A DNA stretch of 34,505 nucleotides from Thermoflexales bacterium (GCA_025054635.1 JANWZM010000001.1:1-34505); one strand, 5' to 3'. Positions 23,531 to 32,057 are shown, counted from the first letter of the stretch. The notes: generated by a model not told the origin, from the letters alone. A program made the numbers and translations.

Positions 23531-24924
23531 GGCGTGTCCACGCGCTGCTTGAGCTGCATCCACTCCTGTCGCGCTGAGCGCAGTTGGCGGCGCACGGCTT
23601 CGGGCGCAGTTCCACCGTCAACAGCACGCGAGGCAAGTGACTGCCTGAAGTCGAAGACCTGCGCGACATCCGTCCCGAACTGCGGGGAGATCGAGCGCCA
23701 GTCGGAGGGAGTCAGGTCTTGCAGCGAGATGCCGCGCTGCTCAGCCAGCGCAACAGCGCGTCCAGTGAGGTGATGTGCCTCGCGGAACGGCACGCCTTTG
23801 CGCACCAGATACTCCGCGACGTCCGTCGCCAGCATCGCAGGCTCGAGCGCTGCCGCCATGCGCTCAGCGTTGACGCGCAAGGTGCGCACTGCGCCGGCAA
23901 CGACCGGCAGCGTGAGCCGTAGCGTGTCCAGCGAGTCAAACAGCGGCTCTTTGTCCTCCTGTAGGTCTTTGTTGTACGCCATCGGCAGCCCTTTGAGCAT
24001 CGTCAGCACGCTGACCAGATTGCCAATCAGCCGCCCACTCTTGCCCCGCGCGAGTTCCATGGCATCGGGGTTTTTCTTTTGGGGCATCAGGCTAGAGCCA
24101 GTGGCGAAGGCGTCGTCGAACGTGACGAAGCCGAACTCAGCCGTGGAGAACACGATCAAATCCTCGGCGAGCTGGGAGAGGTGAACGCCGATGAGCGCGC
24201 AATCGAACAGCAGCTCGGCGACGAAATCGCGGTCGCCGACACCATCAATCGAGTTTTGGGTGATGGCGTGGAAGCCAAGATCGCGCGCGAGCGCATGGCG
24301 GGCGATGCCAAAAGGGTTGCCAGCCAGCGCGCCAGAGCCAAGCGGCAGCGCCGCAGTGCGCCGTGCACAGTCCAACATCCGGTCAGCGTCGCGGGCAAGC
24401 GGCCAGAAGTGGCTTAGGCACCAGTGCGCAAACGAGACTGGCTGGGCACGCTGAAGGTGGGTGTAGCCTGGCATCAGGGTCTCGGTGTGCGGCTCAGCTT
24501 GCGTCAGCAGCGCCTCTTGCACCTTGAGCAGCGCGCCGATCAGCTCATAGGTTGCCTTGAGCGCGAACAACCGCAGGTCAGTCGCCACCTGATCGTTGCG
24601 GCTCCGCCCCGTGTGCAACTTGCCGGCAACCTCGCCGACGAGTTCCTTCAGCCGTCGTTCGACCGCAGTGTGGATGTCCTCATCTGTCGGCTGGACGGCG
24701 AACGCGCCTTGAGCAAACTCAGCGCGGATGGCGGCTAGCCCATCGAGCAGGGTGCGCAGCTCGTCATCCGTCAGTAGCCCTGCGCGCGCTAACGCACGCG
24801 CATACGCCATGCTCCCTGTGATGTCCGCCTCCCATAGTCGGATGTCGAAGCTGATGGAGTCGTTGAACTGTTTCATCTGAGCGTCCAGCGCGCCGCTGAA
24901 ACGCCCGCCCCAAAGTGTGCTCAT
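23527..24924 (-). CDS. argH: Argininosuccinate lyase
   Basis: A 465-residue fumarase/aspartase-superfamily enzyme that cleaves argininosuccinate to arginine and fumarate. Motifs: WGGRFSGALD at the start, HTGRSRNDQVATD (~104-116), GYTHLQRAQP (His156) and the signature GSSLMPQKKNP (276-286) with the catalytic Ser. Length is standard. No other arg gene is nearby. Its ATG overlaps the upstream loader gene's stop (ATGA), and its stop overlaps the next gene's ATG, so it is embedded in the replication operon. Confidence 0.97.
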   Translation of the reverse strand: MSTLWGGRFSGALDAQMKQFNDSISFDIRLWEADITGSMAYARALARAGLLTDDELRTLLDGLAAIRAEFAQGAFAVQPTDEDIHTAVERRLKELVGEVAGKLHTGRSRNDQVATDLRLFALKATYELIGALLKVQEALLTQAEPHTETLMPGYTHLQRAQPVSFAHWCLSHFWPLARDADRMLDCARRTAALPLGSGALAGNPFGIARHALARDLGFHAITQNSIDGVGDRDFVAELLFDCALIGVHLSQLAEDLIVFSTAEFGFVTFDDAFATGSSLMPQKKNPDAMELARGKSGRLIGNLVSVLTMLKGLPMAYNKDLQEDKEPLFDSLDTLRLTLPVVAGAVRTLRVNAERMAAALEPAMLATDVAEYLVRKGVPFREAHHLTGRAVALAEQRGISLQDLTPSDWRSISPQFGTDVAQVFDFRQSLASRAVDGGTAPEAVRRQLRSARQEWMQLKQRVDTP

Positions 24925-25661
24925 GGCTGCTTCTCTTCAATCGGTCGCAGACGGTAGTCCGGCGCGCGGTTCTCAACCACGCGGCACAGGCTAGTGTCCT
25001 GCAAGCGCGAGGCGAGCCGCTCCTCGAACTGACTCGGGTGCACGTTGGTGGCGATCATCGTCGGCAGACGGTTGCGCCAGCGGTAGTCGAGAATCTCGAA
25101 GATCCAGCCCTCGCTCAGCGGCGAGTTTGCCTCTGCCCCCAAATCGTCGAGGATGAGCACGGGCGCGGCCTTGAACACCTGCTTGCGGCGCTCCAGCAGA
25201 CTGCCGCCGTCCTCGGTGCGCGTGTTCATTGCCTCGAACAGCGAGGCGATCAGGTCGGGCGCTGAGATAAACAGCGAGGGCACGCCGCGCGCCATCAGCG
25301 CGTTGTCCACTGCCGCGCACAAGTGCGACTTGCCGCAGCCCCGCGCGCCGTGTATCACAAGCCAGCTGTCTTCTGGGTCTTCGGCAAACCGTTGTGCTGC
25401 GCGCAGTGGGGTGAGCAGCAATGGCTCGGGGCGTCCGTTGAAGGTGGTTTGGAAGGTGTCGAACGTCTGCTGAGCCGAGAGCGCGCTGCGCGAAGCGTAG
25501 GCTTGCAGCGCGCTGACGCGCCACTCCTGCACCATGTGGCACTTCGGGCAGGGCTTGAGGTTGCCGTGCGCGTCCAGCACGAAGCGCCGGTTCTGGCAGT
25601 AGTCACATTCCGGTCCGCCGTCGCGCGGGGGCAGAGGTGCGTCGGGGTCGCTCAGGTTCAT
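24921..25661 (-). CDS. DnaI/DnaC-like AAA+ helicase loader
   Basis: A 246-residue AAA+ ATPase. The N-terminus has four Cys (CDYC 19-22 and CPKC 38-41) forming a zinc module, as in DnaI-type loaders. Walker A is HGARGCGKSH (104-113), Walker B is LILDDLGAE (169-177), and the later ATNVHPSQFEERLASRL contains sensor I and the Arg-finger region of DnaC/DnaI proteins. Its likely role is placing the DnaB helicase on DNA. Its operon with dnaB and a DnaD-like gene supports this strongly. The ATG overlaps the DnaD-like stop (ATGA). An IstB-type transposase helper is the main alternative, but no transposase is present. Confidence 0.88.
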   Translation of the reverse strand: MNLSDPDAPLPPRDGGPECDYCQNRRFVLDAHGNLKPCPKCHMVQEWRVSALQAYASRSALSAQQTFDTFQTTFNGRPEPLLLTPLRAAQRFAEDPEDSWLVIHGARGCGKSHLCAAVDNALMARGVPSLFISAPDLIASLFEAMNTRTEDGGSLLERRKQVFKAAPVLILDDLGAEANSPLSEGWIFEILDYRWRNRLPTMIATNVHPSQFEERLASRLQDTSLCRVVENRAPDYRLRPIEEKQP

Positions 25662-27085
25662 TTCGACTTCTTCTTCCTGTCGAAGAACGCATCAATCTGG
25701 GCAAGCTCCTCGTCCACTCTCTGGCGCGCAGCCTCGCGATCTGCCTCGGTGTAGGAGACCTGCGGGAGGCGTCGCCTACTAGCTCGCCCGCGGGCAGATT
25801 TGCCTACTGCGCTTGGCTCGTCCTCCACGACCTTGCGGATGTAATCCCAGCGTAAGGCGTTCGCCTCAGCCGCCTTGTCGAAGGCAGCCTGCCAACGGGC
25901 GAGGTCGCTGACGCGCTGCGCAAGCTCGTTGATCTGGGCAGCGATCTTCGGGTCGAGCTTCGGGTTGACGCGGCGGCGGTACTCGTCGAAGGCGAATCGT
26001 GCTGCCTCGTTAGCGGGCTCAGGCAGAAAGATGGAGGAGCTGGGGTCTTTGAGCAGTTTGCGGATGTAAGCCCAGCTCCGCTTGCCTCGCGCGCGCGCAT
26101 GCGCGAAGATGGCAGGCCACTGGTCGAGGGTGTTGTGCTCTTGCAGGATCGAGCGCATCTCCTCAACGATTGCGCTGCTTGGCGGGGCGCCGAACGCGGC
26201 TTCGTAGTATTGGATCGCCCGCTGAATCTGTGCGTCCGCCTGCACGTATCCAGACTGCAGTGCGAGCGCAGCCTCTTCGCGCTCCTGCAAGCGTGAGAGC
26301 AGCTCATCCATCCTCAAGACACCGTCGCGGACGATCTGCTTCAGCGCCTGGATGACGGTCGGCTCGCCGAACAACGCGATCGCGTGTTCGAGCAGTCTGT
26401 ATTCGTGCCCTGTGGGCAGACGCCCCACAAGGTCACGGAAGGCGATCACTCCAAGCGGCGCTGCACCAGCGCCTTGTTTGAAGTAGTAGAACGCCGAAGG
26501 CTGAGCAGGCGGCGTTGACTCGATGGTTTGGCGGCAGTGATACAGCGTGCGCGGAGGTAGGTTGGCTGGGCGCGGGTCGAGCAGCGCTGTTTGAATGCGG
26601 TCGAGCAGCTCTTCGAGCACATATCCATCGGCGAGCCACTCCTCGACAAGCTCAACCTCCGCGGGCGTTGGTACGTAGTCCTCAGCAAGCTCCAATTCGG
26701 CGACCCTCTGGCGCAGCGCCTCGACAGCGCGTTCCAAGTCGAGCCTGAGCGTCGCGGTCAAGCTGTCTCCGTTCGCGCCGGCAAGCTGCTCAGCCGCCTG
26801 ATTGCCGCTAGGTGTGTTGGGGAAGAAGCAGGCTTGCTCGCCGACCTGGGCGCAAACCAGCGCGCCGCGCTGGACCGCGCGCTGGAGCGACGGCTTGACG
26901 CTGAGCGCAGGGAAGCTCACCCCCTCCTGCACGAGCGGGTGACGCTGCACTTCTGCCTCGGTAACGAAGGGCGCGGCGCTTGGCTTCTGGCTGAGCAAGT
27001 GTAACGCTGCCAGGGTCACTTTTGCCTCGGTGAGATCGTCCACCTCAGGCAGAAAGCGGATGATGAAGTCCTCAATGAGATTCAT
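25658..27085 (-). CDS. DnaD-domain replication protein with tandem DnaD-like repeats
   Basis: A 475-residue protein. Residues ~1-100 look like a winged-helix N-terminal domain. Residues 288-348 match the DnaD_2 domain: YYEAAFGAPPSSAIVEEMRSIL, ending in WAYIRKLLKD. Residues ~380-422 look like a second copy (IAAQINELAQ ... RWDYIRKVVED), and 138-190 may be a more diverged one. The last 50 residues are basic and helical. In Firmicutes DnaD works with DnaB- and DnaI-type proteins to open the origin and load the helicase. Here it lies between dnaB (2-base gap) and the DnaI-like gene (ATGA overlap), so a loading role is likely. Confidence 0.82.
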   Translation of the reverse strand: MNLIEDFIIRFLPEVDDLTEAKVTLAALHLLSQKPSAAPFVTEAEVQRHPLVQEGVSFPALSVKPSLQRAVQRGALVCAQVGEQACFFPNTPSGNQAAEQLAGANGDSLTATLRLDLERAVEALRQRVAELELAEDYVPTPAEVELVEEWLADGYVLEELLDRIQTALLDPRPANLPPRTLYHCRQTIESTPPAQPSAFYYFKQGAGAAPLGVIAFRDLVGRLPTGHEYRLLEHAIALFGEPTVIQALKQIVRDGVLRMDELLSRLQEREEAALALQSGYVQADAQIQRAIQYYEAAFGAPPSSAIVEEMRSILQEHNTLDQWPAIFAHARARGKRSWAYIRKLLKDPSSSIFLPEPANEAARFAFDEYRRRVNPKLDPKIAAQINELAQRVSDLARWQAAFDKAAEANALRWDYIRKVVEDEPSAVGKSARGRASRRRLPQVSYTEADREAARQRVDEELAQIDAFFDRKKKSK

Positions 27086-27087
27086 GG

Positions 27088-28428
27088 CTACAGTTCGACC
27101 CTCTCGCGCGCAAGGTTCTTGAACGAGGTCAGGCGCTTATCGAAGAACAGCATCACTTTGCCTGTCGGACCGTTGCGGTTCTTAGCGACGATGATTTCGG
27201 CTATGTTCTTATACTCCGTCATTTCATTGTATATCTCGTCACGATAGATAAAAATAACGATATCAGAGTCCTGCTCAATGCTCCCGCTCTCGCGCAGGTC
27301 GCTGAGCATTGGGCGCTTGTCGCTGCGCTGCTCGACAAGACGAGAGAGCTGGCTGCCAGCAATAAGCGGCACACGCAGCTCGCGGGCGATGGACTTGAGG
27401 GCACGCGAGATATAGCTGATCTCCTGCACGCGATTGTCGCCGCGGCCGTTTTGGTCGCCTTGCATCAGTTGCAGGTAATCAACGACGATGAGGTCAAGTC
27501 CGTACTCCTGGTAAATGCGACGGGCTTTGGTGCGCAGCTCGAGTGGGCTGAGCGAAGGCGTGTCGTCGAGGAAGATGTGCAAGTCGGCAAGCTGCATGGC
27601 GACGCGAGTGAGCAGCCCCCACTCCTCATCGCGCAGGTCAGCCATGCGCAACCGCTGCGAGTCAATTCCCGTCTCGCTGGCGACAAGGCGATGGACGAGC
27701 TGCTCAGTGCTCATTTCCAGGCTGAAGATGGCGACGCGCTGGCGGTAGCGGCGCGCAGCTTGATACGCAATGTTAAGCATCAGCGAGGTCTTTCCCACAC
27801 CCGGTCGTGCAGCGATGATGATCAAATCGCCCTTCTGCAAACCACCAGTCAGGCGGTCGAGGTCGTGAAAGCTGGTGGGGATGCCGAGCGGTTCGTTGCG
27901 GTGCTCGTGCATGTATTCCATCCGCTCGTAAAAGGCGCTGATCGCTTGACGAAGGGTCACCATGTGCCCTTCGCCGTGCCCCTCAGTGGCAGCGAAGATA
28001 GCCGCCTCGCTGCGCTCGACAACCTGCTCGATGGGCAGCGACTGGTCGTAGGCAATGCGCGCGACTTCGCTCGCAGCCGCGATCATGCGACGGCGCACTG
28101 CCAAATGCTCTACGGCTCGAGCATACGCCTCGACGTTGAGCGCCGTTGGGACAACCGTGGTCAAATAGGCAAGGAACGCCTCTCCGCCAACCTCCTCTAG
28201 CCGATTTGTCCGCGCAAGCTCCTGAGCGACGGTCAGTAAGTCAATCGGTTGACGCTGCTCTTGCAGGGTCAACATCGCCCGATAAATCCACTGGTGCTTG
28301 ATGACATAAAAATCCTCGGGTCTGAGGCGTGCCATCACGCGCGGCAATGACTCTGGTTCAATCAAGATGGAGCCGAGCACGGCTTCTTCAGTTTCGACGC
28401 TATGAGGAGGCAAAACGGGATCAGCCAT
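27088..28428 (-). CDS. dnaB: Replicative DNA helicase DnaB
   Basis: A 446-residue hexameric 5'-3' replicative helicase. The N-terminal primase-interacting domain starts PPHSVETEEAVLGSIL. The RecA-like domain has Walker A ARPGVGKTS (207-215), FSLEMSTEQLVHRL, Walker B LIVVDYLQLM and a C-terminal KNRNGPTGKV motif. No intein is present and the length is usual. It is the first gene of an operon with the DnaD-like protein, loader, argH and an unknown protein. A GATAAT box ends 11 bases before the ATG with no SD, so the mRNA is probably nearly leaderless. Confidence 0.97.
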   Translation of the reverse strand: MADPVLPPHSVETEEAVLGSILIEPESLPRVMARLRPEDFYVIKHQWIYRAMLTLQEQRQPIDLLTVAQELARTNRLEEVGGEAFLAYLTTVVPTALNVEAYARAVEHLAVRRRMIAAASEVARIAYDQSLPIEQVVERSEAAIFAATEGHGEGHMVTLRQAISAFYERMEYMHEHRNEPLGIPTSFHDLDRLTGGLQKGDLIIIAARPGVGKTSLMLNIAYQAARRYRQRVAIFSLEMSTEQLVHRLVASETGIDSQRLRMADLRDEEWGLLTRVAMQLADLHIFLDDTPSLSPLELRTKARRIYQEYGLDLIVVDYLQLMQGDQNGRGDNRVQEISYISRALKSIARELRVPLIAGSQLSRLVEQRSDKRPMLSDLRESGSIEQDSDIVIFIYRDEIYNEMTEYKNIAEIIVAKNRNGPTGKVMLFFDKRLTSFKNLARERVEL

Positions 28429-28743
28429 CGGCAGCGGGAATTATCTACCCGTATTCCAACTCAGAACGCCCGAGAAGATTCTCAGCGGTGCACGAATTGT
28501 CTCGCTAGTTCGGTCGAGCCTCCGAGCAAGATTGCCAGGGGCGGGTGCTGAGTTCGGCTTTTGCAGCGACGACAACGACTGCGCTTGCAGCACAGAGATA
28601 AGGCTATCCAGTTCCGACTCGTGGAAATCCAGCGCTGATCGCAGTTGCACGAGGAGCGAAGGGGTGACGCCTCTGTGCGAGGGAGGGGCATCCTGTTGCC
28701 GTTGCCGCACTGCGTGCGCTCGCCTAGTGATGCCCCCCTGGGT
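28429..28743. other. 315-base gap between the feo and dnaB operons
   Basis: It contains the dnaB promoter at its left end. The block around 28658-28690 (GGGGTGACGCCTCTG and neighbours) loosely resembles the repeat near 6590. The 89-codon ORF 28441-28710 (-) includes a helical-looking stretch but no recognised domain or SD and covers both the repeat and the promoter. I do not call it a gene. Confidence 0.35.
28440..28445 (-). promoter_or_regulatory. Candidate -10 element (GATAAT) of dnaB
   Basis: GATAAT on the minus strand ends 11 bases before the dnaB ATG; no SD follows and no clear -35 is seen. Confidence 0.4.
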
Positions 28744-30147
28744 TTATCCCCCGCTTGGGAACAACCCCAGCAAGCGCGCAAGGCTCGCAGTAACAAACGT
28801 CACGAGGAAGGCTGTGCCCAGTGTGATGACAACGCTGACTGCAGCCCAGAGGCGCGAGCGGGTCTCCTTGTAGATAGTGATGATCGTTGTTGCACAAGGG
28901 TTGTGCAGCAGCGAGAACAGCATCAGGTTCACCGCTGTCAGCAGCGTCCAGCCGTGTTGACCGACAAGCAGGGCGCGGATCGCCTCGGCGCCCTCGGGCG
29001 CCTCGATCATCCGACCAGCACCTGTGTAGATCATCATCATCGTCGGCACGACGATTTCATTGGCAGGGATGGCGATGATGTAAGCGAGAATGATCGTGCC
29101 GTCCAGCCCGAACAACCGCCCGAATCCGTCCAGCGCTTGGGCAATCGCGGATGCCAGGCTGGACTCGCCGAACGGGATGTTGCCGAGCACCCAGATCACC
29201 GCACCGGCAGGTGCAGCTGTGCTCATCGCGCGCAGCAACACAAAGATCGTCCGGTCAATCAGTGAGGTGTACAGAATCCGCAAGATGTTTGGGCGGCGGT
29301 AGGGGGGCAACTCCAGGGTGAAAGCGGAAGCTTCCCCGCGCAGCAGCGTCCGCGACAGCAGCCAGGACATCAGCAGGGTAAAGCCGACGCCGATCAGGAC
29401 AACCGCAACTACCGCGCTGGCAGCGATGAGCGCTGTTGCAGGCCCGCTGAACCCCGCTGCGACAAACACCGTCGCCAGCATGATCAAGGTGGGGAAGCGC
29501 CCGTTGCAGGGCACGAAGTTGTTCGTCAAGATGGCGATCAGTCGCTCGCGCGGCGAGTCAATGATTCGCGTAGCGACCACGCCTGCAGCGTTGCAGCCCA
29601 GCCCCATCGTCATCGTCAGCGCTTGCTTGCCATGCGCCCCAGCTCGCTTGAACAGCCAGTCCAGGTTGAACGCGACGCGCGGTAAGTAGCCCAAATCCTC
29701 TAGGATGGTGAACACCGGGAAGAAGATCGCCATCGGCGGGAACATCACCGAGACGACCCAAGCCAGCCCGAGGTACACCCCGTCCCAGACAAAGCCGGTC
29801 AGCCACCATGGCGCACCGACCTGCTCGAATAAGCTACGCCCCAGGTCACCCAAACCAAACAACAGATTTGCCAGTGCTTCAGAGAGGACGTTCGCTCCCG
29901 AGACTGTCAGCCAGACGACTACTGCGAGCAGCACGAGCATGACGAGCAGACCAGTCACCGGCCCGGTAACGATCTGATCAATCCACTGATCGAGGTCGCG
30001 TCCGCGCTGTCCTCTTGTGTGAACGGCACGACGGGCGATTCGGCTGGCTTCAGCGTAGAGCGTTTGCGCGATCGCGTCACGGAAGTCGGACGGCAGCGCG
30101 CGGCGCAACGCCTCTGCGCGGCTCAGCACGTGCTCAGGCGATGACAT
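28744..30147 (-). CDS. feoB: FeoB permease half (membrane part of split ferrous iron transporter)
   Basis: 467 residues from ATG 30147, which has GGAGGG 6 bases upstream; the track's start at 30177 is a TTG overlapping the upstream gene. It begins with the end of FeoB's helical domain, then has ~9 hydrophobic helices. The two Gate regions are clear: MGLGCNAAGVVATRIID with TNNFVPCNGRFPTL, and later LLHNPCATTI, with the conserved Cys residues. It forms the Fe(II) channel in the cytoplasmic membrane. The GTPase is encoded by the gene just upstream. The separate SD and clean ends argue that the split is real and not a sequencing frameshift. Confidence 0.93.
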   Translation of the reverse strand: MSSPEHVLSRAEALRRALPSDFRDAIAQTLYAEASRIARRAVHTRGQRGRDLDQWIDQIVTGPVTGLLVMLVLLAVVVWLTVSGANVLSEALANLLFGLGDLGRSLFEQVGAPWWLTGFVWDGVYLGLAWVVSVMFPPMAIFFPVFTILEDLGYLPRVAFNLDWLFKRAGAHGKQALTMTMGLGCNAAGVVATRIIDSPRERLIAILTNNFVPCNGRFPTLIMLATVFVAAGFSGPATALIAASAVVAVVLIGVGFTLLMSWLLSRTLLRGEASAFTLELPPYRRPNILRILYTSLIDRTIFVLLRAMSTAAPAGAVIWVLGNIPFGESSLASAIAQALDGFGRLFGLDGTIILAYIIAIPANEIVVPTMMMIYTGAGRMIEAPEGAEAIRALLVGQHGWTLLTAVNLMLFSLLHNPCATTIITIYKETRSRLWAAVSVVITLGTAFLVTFVTASLARLLGLFPSGG

Positions 30148-30163
30148 CTCGCACCCTCCCTCT

Positions 30164-30997
30164 CTACTGTTGTCCAACGACGGCGATTTGGCGACTCAAG
30201 CGCGACTCGGGCACGTGCTGGCGGCGGGCGATCTCTGCCAGTTCGCCGCTGAGCAGCGCTTGTTGCAGGCGCGCATCGCCATCAAGTAGGCGCAGCGCGA
30301 CCCACCGCGCGTTGGGCAACCCTGGCGCCAACGACTCAATCAGGGGGACAAGCTCGTCCAGCGCGGCTTGGAGCTGCGGGGTGTAGCACACGCGGCGAGG
30401 CTGAGTTTGCAGACGCCCGGCGATCACATCAGCAACGCTGCTGAGCAGCGCCATCACCCCCTCACCGGTGCGCGCGACGATCGGCACGGCTGGCACACCT
30501 AAGTCGCAGCTGAGCGCGCGCGTGTCCACCTCAATTCCCTTGCGCCGCGCTTCGTCGATTAGATTGACCGCGACGACCGCCTTGTCGGTGATCTCCAAAA
30601 TTTGCAAGATCAGGTTCAGGTTGCGTTCGAGCGCGGTCGCATCAGCGACGATGACCGTGCAGTCGGGCTGCCCAAACAGTAGAAAATTGCGCGCCACTTC
30701 CTCGTCCTGCGAGGTGGACAGCAGCGAGTAGGTGCCTGGCAGGTCAACCAGCTTGTAGCGAACGCCGTTGAACTGATACCCGCCCTCTGCTCGGCGGACG
30801 GTCTTGCCAGGCCAGTTGCCGGTGTGCTGCTTCAGTCCTGTCAGCGCGTTGAACAGCGTTGACTTGCCCGTGTTCGGGTTGCCCGCCAACGCGATAACGT
30901 GGTCGAAGCGATCCATCTTGATGCCCATGCGCTCCAGTTGGGCGAAGGCAGGGCAGGTCGCGCACGATTCGCTGGGGACAAATGCAGCGTTCTTCAT
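30164..30997 (-). CDS. feoB: FeoB GTPase half (split ferrous iron transporter)
   Basis: A 277-residue cytoplasmic G protein, equivalent to NFeoB. G1 is GNPNTGKST (39-47), switch I includes TGNWPGKT, G3 is DLPGTYSL (85-92) and G4 is NLID (145-148), the usual FeoB-type variant. After the G domain comes the start of the helical GDI-like region, and the chain then stops. An N-terminal CATC pair (12-15) could bind metal. It gates the permease encoded next. The start lies 2 bases after the regulator gene's stop. Alternative internal Met starts exist (Met24, Met28), the latter closer to typical FeoB. Confidence 0.94.
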   Translation of the reverse strand: MKNAAFVPSESCATCPAFAQLERMGIKMDRFDHVIALAGNPNTGKSTLFNALTGLKQHTGNWPGKTVRRAEGGYQFNGVRYKLVDLPGTYSLLSTSQDEEVARNFLLFGQPDCTVIVADATALERNLNLILQILEITDKAVVAVNLIDEARRKGIEVDTRALSCDLGVPAVPIVARTGEGVMALLSSVADVIAGRLQTQPRRVCYTPQLQAALDELVPLIESLAPGLPNARWVALRLLDGDARLQQALLSGELAEIARRQHVPESRLSRQIAVVGQQ

Positions 30998-30999
30998 CG

Positions 31000-32010
31000 T
31001 CAGTAATGCGCAATCGGTCGGACAAGGATGTGGTCAGCCTGCTCCTTGCGCAGAGCGATCAGCGTGCCTCGCACGCGATAAGCGCGCGGCTCACCGACGA
31101 ACGTCTGCATCTCTGGTCGGACGGTTGCGCCAACTGTCAGCCCGAGGTCGAGCAGCCGTCGGCGCGTCAGTCCTTGCAGTGCCGGGTCAATCTGGACAAC
31201 TTCACCCTCTCGGTGCAGGGGCAACTTCGAGAGCGGCAAGGCGTCGCCGTCGAAAACTCGCTCTGTCGGCAGCAGTGGGCTAACGCTGACGTTTGCGGCA
31301 ATGGCAGGTGCAAGACGATACTCGTTCTCGCCATCGCTGATGGTCAGACGCTGCGGGGTTCGCTCCAGCACGCGCACTGTCTGACCGAGCTTCAAGCCTG
31401 CCGCAGCGATCTGCTGGTAGGCAACTGCAGGCTCATCCTCGATGTGCACGATCCGCCCTGGCTCGTCCGTGGGCCAGTCGGTGAGCGGGCAAGACGCACG
31501 GCTTGGCATCTCGCCAGCGCGATCAGGGATCGGATCGCCGTGGGGATCTTGCTGAGGGTATCCCAGATTTGCTTCGAGTGCCTCAACCTCCGCCTCACTC
31601 AAGGTGTGCTCGCGACGGTGTGCCTCGGCGTGAATTTGTGCCAGCGGCATCCTCGCCTCATCTGCAAGGTAGCGCTCCCACAGCCGATGGGCGCGCAGCA
31701 CGTTCAACGCCCAGCGCTCACCAGCAGGCGTCAAGTGAAGCTGCTCCGCACGCGACTGGAGCAAGCCTTGCGCTTCCATCCGCTCAATCAGCCGAACGGT
31801 CTGCGCCCGAGACAGCCCCAGTGCCCCACTCAACGACTCTGGCGAAGCGTGCCGCCCCTGGTGCTCGCGGTTGAGCAAGTGCTTGAGCGCGTCCTCGACT
31901 TGCTCGCGCTCTTGCTGTGCTCGCCAGGCACGATAGCTCGCTGCAAGCCTGCTCCTTAATGCGAGGGCGAGCAACCCTGCGAGTAGCACAACAGGGATCA
32001 ACCACTCCAT
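31000..32010 (-). CDS. Membrane-anchored DtxR-family regulator fused to two FeoA domains
   Basis: 336 residues. Residues 3-18 are a hydrophobic helix (LIPVVLLAGLLALAL) followed by Arg-rich sequence, so the rest faces the cytoplasm. Residues ~38-100 are a winged helix (SLSGALGLSRAQTVRLIERMEAQGLL). Residues ~105-162 are the DtxR metal/dimer domain with ligands kept: His108, Glu112, His127, Glu134-His135, then DPHGDPIP. Two FeoA/SH3-like domains follow (~184-245 and ~260-333). It probably senses Fe(II) or Mn(II), controls the feo operon and supplies FeoA function to FeoB. An in-frame TAA two codons before the ATG leaves no room for a longer form, so the membrane helix is not a start-site error. 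Confidence 0.85.
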   Translation of the reverse strand: MEWLIPVVLLAGLLALALRSRLAASYRAWRAQQEREQVEDALKHLLNREHQGRHASPESLSGALGLSRAQTVRLIERMEAQGLLQSRAEQLHLTPAGERWALNVLRAHRLWERYLADEARMPLAQIHAEAHRREHTLSEAEVEALEANLGYPQQDPHGDPIPDRAGEMPSRASCPLTDWPTDEPGRIVHIEDEPAVAYQQIAAAGLKLGQTVRVLERTPQRLTISDGENEYRLAPAIAANVSVSPLLPTERVFDGDALPLSKLPLHREGEVVQIDPALQGLTRRRLLDLGLTVGATVRPEMQTFVGEPRAYRVRGTLIALRKEQADHILVRPIAHY

Positions 32011-32030
32011 AATTTAGGCTTGCCTAAATT
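32011..32030. promoter_or_regulatory. DtxR-type operator overlapping the feo promoter
   Basis: AATTTAGGCAAGCCTAAATT (minus strand) is a palindrome with two perfect 9-bp arms. TTTAGGC/GCCTAAA arms resemble DtxR/IdeR-family boxes. It abuts the ATG of the DtxR-FeoA gene, overlaps the last three bases of the -10 box and covers the predicted transcription start, so bound protein should block transcription. Autoregulation is the simplest reading. Confidence 0.75.
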
Positions 32031-32057
32031 ATAGCGCAGCGGCACTGCGTGCACCAA
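32028..32057 (-). promoter_or_regulatory. Promoter of the feo operon
   Basis: A perfect TATAAT (32033-32028, minus strand) has TTGGTG 18 bases upstream (32057-32052) as -35. It directly overlaps the palindromic operator. The leader would be ~10 bases. Confidence 0.6.

Noticed and set aside
24921-25661. IstB-type transposition helper
   Set aside because: The protein resembles IstB as well as DnaC/DnaI, but there is no IstA transposase or terminal repeat, and it is embedded in the dnaB operon.
28441-28710. 89-codon ORF upstream of dnaB
   Set aside because: It covers the dnaB promoter and a repeat-like block and shows no domain; a small gene is not excluded but is unsupported.
28744-30997. Sequencing frameshift as the cause of the FeoB split
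   Set aside because: The second half has its own ATG with a well-spaced GGAGGG and the first half ends in a clean stop before it.
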